A stretch of 5,790 nt of DNA from an uncultured Gemmatimonadota bacterium (GTDB lineage: Bacteria; Gemmatimonadota; Gemmatimonadetes; Gemmatimonadales; GWC2-71-9), in assembly GCA_913009915.1 (NCBI GenBank), contig CAJVYZ010000208.1:1-5790 (forward strand). The letters run 5' to 3'. Positions 4,642-5,790 of the stretch are shown here, piece by piece. The translations under genes and the position numbers were made by a program. Within the stretch, counting starts at the first letter, position 1. Each line of letters starts with the position of its first letter. A model generated the notes under the pieces. The model saw only the letters and a program-made list of their open reading frames with translations, was not told the DNA's origin and did not search any database.

Positions 4642-5262
4642 ATGATCTCAGCACCAGAAGCAATCGAGCGCCTCCGAGCGGGAAACCGACGCTTCGTATC
4701 GGACCATGGCCACCCCGACACGCTCATGGATCAGAAGCATCGAAGGGAATCGGCCGTTGGCCAGGAACCGTTTGCCGTCATACTCGGCTGTTCCGACTCC
4801 CGGGTGCCCATAGAGATCGTCTTTGATCAAGGCTTCGGTGACTTGTTCGTCATCCGTGTTGCCGGCAACATCGTGGCTTCTTCTCAAATAGGTAGCATCG
4901 AGTTTGCCGCGGAGCGGTTCGGAACACGGCTCGTCGTCGTGCTGGGCCACACCCAGTGCGGCGCTATTCAGGCAACCTTGGAAGAACTTCGGCGGCCGAC
5001 CGAGAACCAATCGCGGAATCTGCGTTCGATCGTCGACCGCATTCGGCCATCGGTCGAGGGGCTGCTGGCATCGGAACTCGGCCACGACCTCGATGCTCTG
5101 GCGCAGCACGCCGTTCGAGCCAACGTCCGCATTTCTGCCAACCAACTGCGGCATGGATCGCACATCCTCGAGGAACACATCCAGGAAGATGGACTTGTCG
5201 TCGTGGGTGCCGAGTACTCACTGGAGACTGGGGTCGTTGATTTCTTTGACGGTGCGCCGTAG
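4642..5262 (+). CDS. Beta-class carbonic anhydrase
   Basis: The 206-residue product interconverts CO2 and bicarbonate in the cytoplasm. It has the full zinc site of beta-carbonic anhydrases: Cys50 in LGCSDSRVP, with Asp52 and Arg54 as the conserved catalytic dyad, and His103 plus Cys106 in LGHTQCGAI. The segment VIRVAGNIV (70-78) followed by SIEFAAERFGTRLVVVLGH is standard for the family, as is the ending VVGAEYSLETGVVDFF. The start at ATG 4642 gives the usual MISAxEAIERLRxGNRRFV opening and has GGGGA 3 bases upstream, close for a ribosome site. An in-frame GTG at 4603 would add 13 atypical residues. Length is normal. The gene stands alone after a long spacer; the next gene, a transporter, begins 78 bp downstream. 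Confidence 0.95.
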   Translation: MISAPEAIERLRAGNRRFVSDHGHPDTLMDQKHRRESAVGQEPFAVILGCSDSRVPIEIVFDQGFGDLFVIRVAGNIVASSQIGSIEFAAERFGTRLVVVLGHTQCGAIQATLEELRRPTENQSRNLRSIVDRIRPSVEGLLASELGHDLDALAQHAVRANVRISANQLRHGSHILEEHIQEDGLVVVGAEYSLETGVVDFFDGAP

Positions 5263-5340
5263 GTACACCCGAACGTCCGGTCCACCGGTTCCCGCGGGTG
5301 GCCAACTACGCCAACCGCCGGGCCGGTTTACTATCCATGA

Positions 5341-5693
5341 ATGCCGGCACCTTCTGGTCGCGCAGGCAAACTGCCACTCGGCGCCCTGCGCCACCGCAAC
5401 TTTCGGCTGTTCTCCATCGGACAGTTCATTTCGTTGTCGGGGACCTGGATGCAGCAGGTCGCCGTCGCCTGGATGGTACTGCAGCTGACCGACTCGGCCT
5501 TCTCCGTAGGACTGGTGACGACGCTGGGTGGCTTGCCCATGGCCATGTTCACCCTGTACGCCGGCGTCCTGGCTGACCGGATCGACAAACGCCGCTTCTT
5601 ACTACTCATCCAAAGCCTCATGCTGGTGGTGGCGGCCACACTGGCGGCCCTGACATTGGCCGACGCGATTACCCTGACGTGGATCATGGTGCT
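5341..5693 (+). CDS. MFS exporter, N-terminal part (cut by adapter)
   Basis: About 117 native residues are present before the adapter interrupts the gene. RHRNFRLFSIGQFISLSGTWMQQVAVAWMV (18-46) is the typical first helix of the EntS-like MFS_3 group of drug or siderophore exporters. Residues 50-72 form the second helix, and GVLADRIDKRR (75-85) is the MFS motif A loop between helices 2 and 3. A third helix (86-106) follows. Full-length members have about 400 residues and 10-12 helices, so three quarters of the gene is missing. Translation past 5694 adds the adapter-encoded tail DRKSVV and a false stop. The ATG at 5341 is used because it gives the family-like N-terminus; no clear ribosome site is visible and the true start may differ slightly. 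Confidence 0.88.
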
Positions 5694-5751
5694 AGATCGG
5701 AAGAGCGTCGTGTAGGGAAAGAGTGTAGATCTCGGTGGTCGCCGTATCATT
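5694..5751 (-). other. Illumina P5/Read 1 adapter, reverse complement (artefact)
   Basis: All 58 bases match the reverse complement of the full Illumina P5/Read 1 adapter, from AGATCGGAAGAGC to GTATCATT. It is read-through adapter joined to the insert and not removed before assembly. Its reverse strand encodes the well-known artefact peptide RSTLFPYTTLFRS. Confidence 0.98.
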
Positions 5752-5790
5752 AAAAAAAAAAAAGAAATAGACGCAGAAATTGTATAAGTC
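5752..5790. other. Poly-A run and trailing noise after the adapter
   Basis: Twelve A bases (5752-5763) directly follow the end of the P5 adapter, then 27 bases without recognisable content. Reads that run off the end of the adapter commonly give A-rich low-quality sequence, so this is most likely a sequencing artefact and should not be treated as genomic. Confidence 0.9.

Noticed and set aside
5331..5750. 139-residue minus-strand protein starting MIRRPPRSTLFPYTTLFRS
   Set aside because: Its N-terminus is translated adapter and the rest is antisense to the MFS gene; it is a known contamination artefact.
1..5751. Terminal inverted repeats suggesting a transposon or linear element
   Set aside because: The inverted ends are both the Illumina P5 adapter, not biological repeats.

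Overview
The window is a short Illumina-assembled contig, not a clean chromosomal slice. Bases 1-43 are a near-perfect Illumina P5/Read 1 adapter. Bases 5694-5751 are the reverse complement of the same adapter, followed by a poly-A run and unplaceable bases to 5790. The biological insert is therefore about 44-5693, and genes touching either edge are cut by the library, not by evolution. GC-rich coding sequence, two likely lipoproteins, a beta-strand-rich envelope fragment and an exported c-type cytochrome suggest a high-GC diderm bacterium. An uncultured soil or sediment lineage such as Gemmatimonadota or Acidobacteriota is a guess from overall style; there is no rRNA or marker gene to fix it.

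Layout, left to right: (i) the 3' end of an envelope, probably beta-barrel, protein (45-323, +); (ii) a repeat-rich gap converging on a decayed DsrE/DrsH-like gene on the minus strand (527-839), which lacks its N-terminal half and carries a one-base frameshift; (iii) an AT-richer gap leading to a tight pair on the plus strand, a monohaem cytochrome c lipoprotein (1013-1417) and, 2 nt later, a two-domain lipoprotein with an MliC-type lysozyme-inhibitor domain plus a COG3650-type domain (1420-2109); (iv) an NADPH-dependent FMN reductase-like flavoprotein (2225-2818); (v) a four-helix membrane protein of unknown function (3079-3639); (vi) a secreted SnoaL/DUF4440-like protein (3775-4209); (vii) a 432-bp gap; (viii) a beta-class carbonic anhydrase (4642-5262); (ix) the N-terminal part of an MFS exporter (5341-5693), cut by the adapter.

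The genes look like ordinary housekeeping and envelope functions (electron transfer, flavin redox, CO2/bicarbonate interconversion, cell-wall defence, export). Only the cytochrome/MliC pair is spaced like an operon; the others are separated by long spacers and are probably independent units.

The least ordinary signal lies between the genes. Nearly every long spacer carries degenerate short tandem repeats with a 7-nt (or 2x7 = 14-nt) period. The unit sequence differs from spacer to spacer (CCTACGN, CTGCGNN, TCCACCG, ACTGATY, ATGGTGG, AGCTAGT/GGCTGGT), but the period is constant and some units recur elsewhere in inverted orientation. This resembles the heptanucleotide STRR repeats known from cyanobacteria, here in an apparently different kind of genome. 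I see no CRISPR array, tRNA, rRNA, transposase or defence system.
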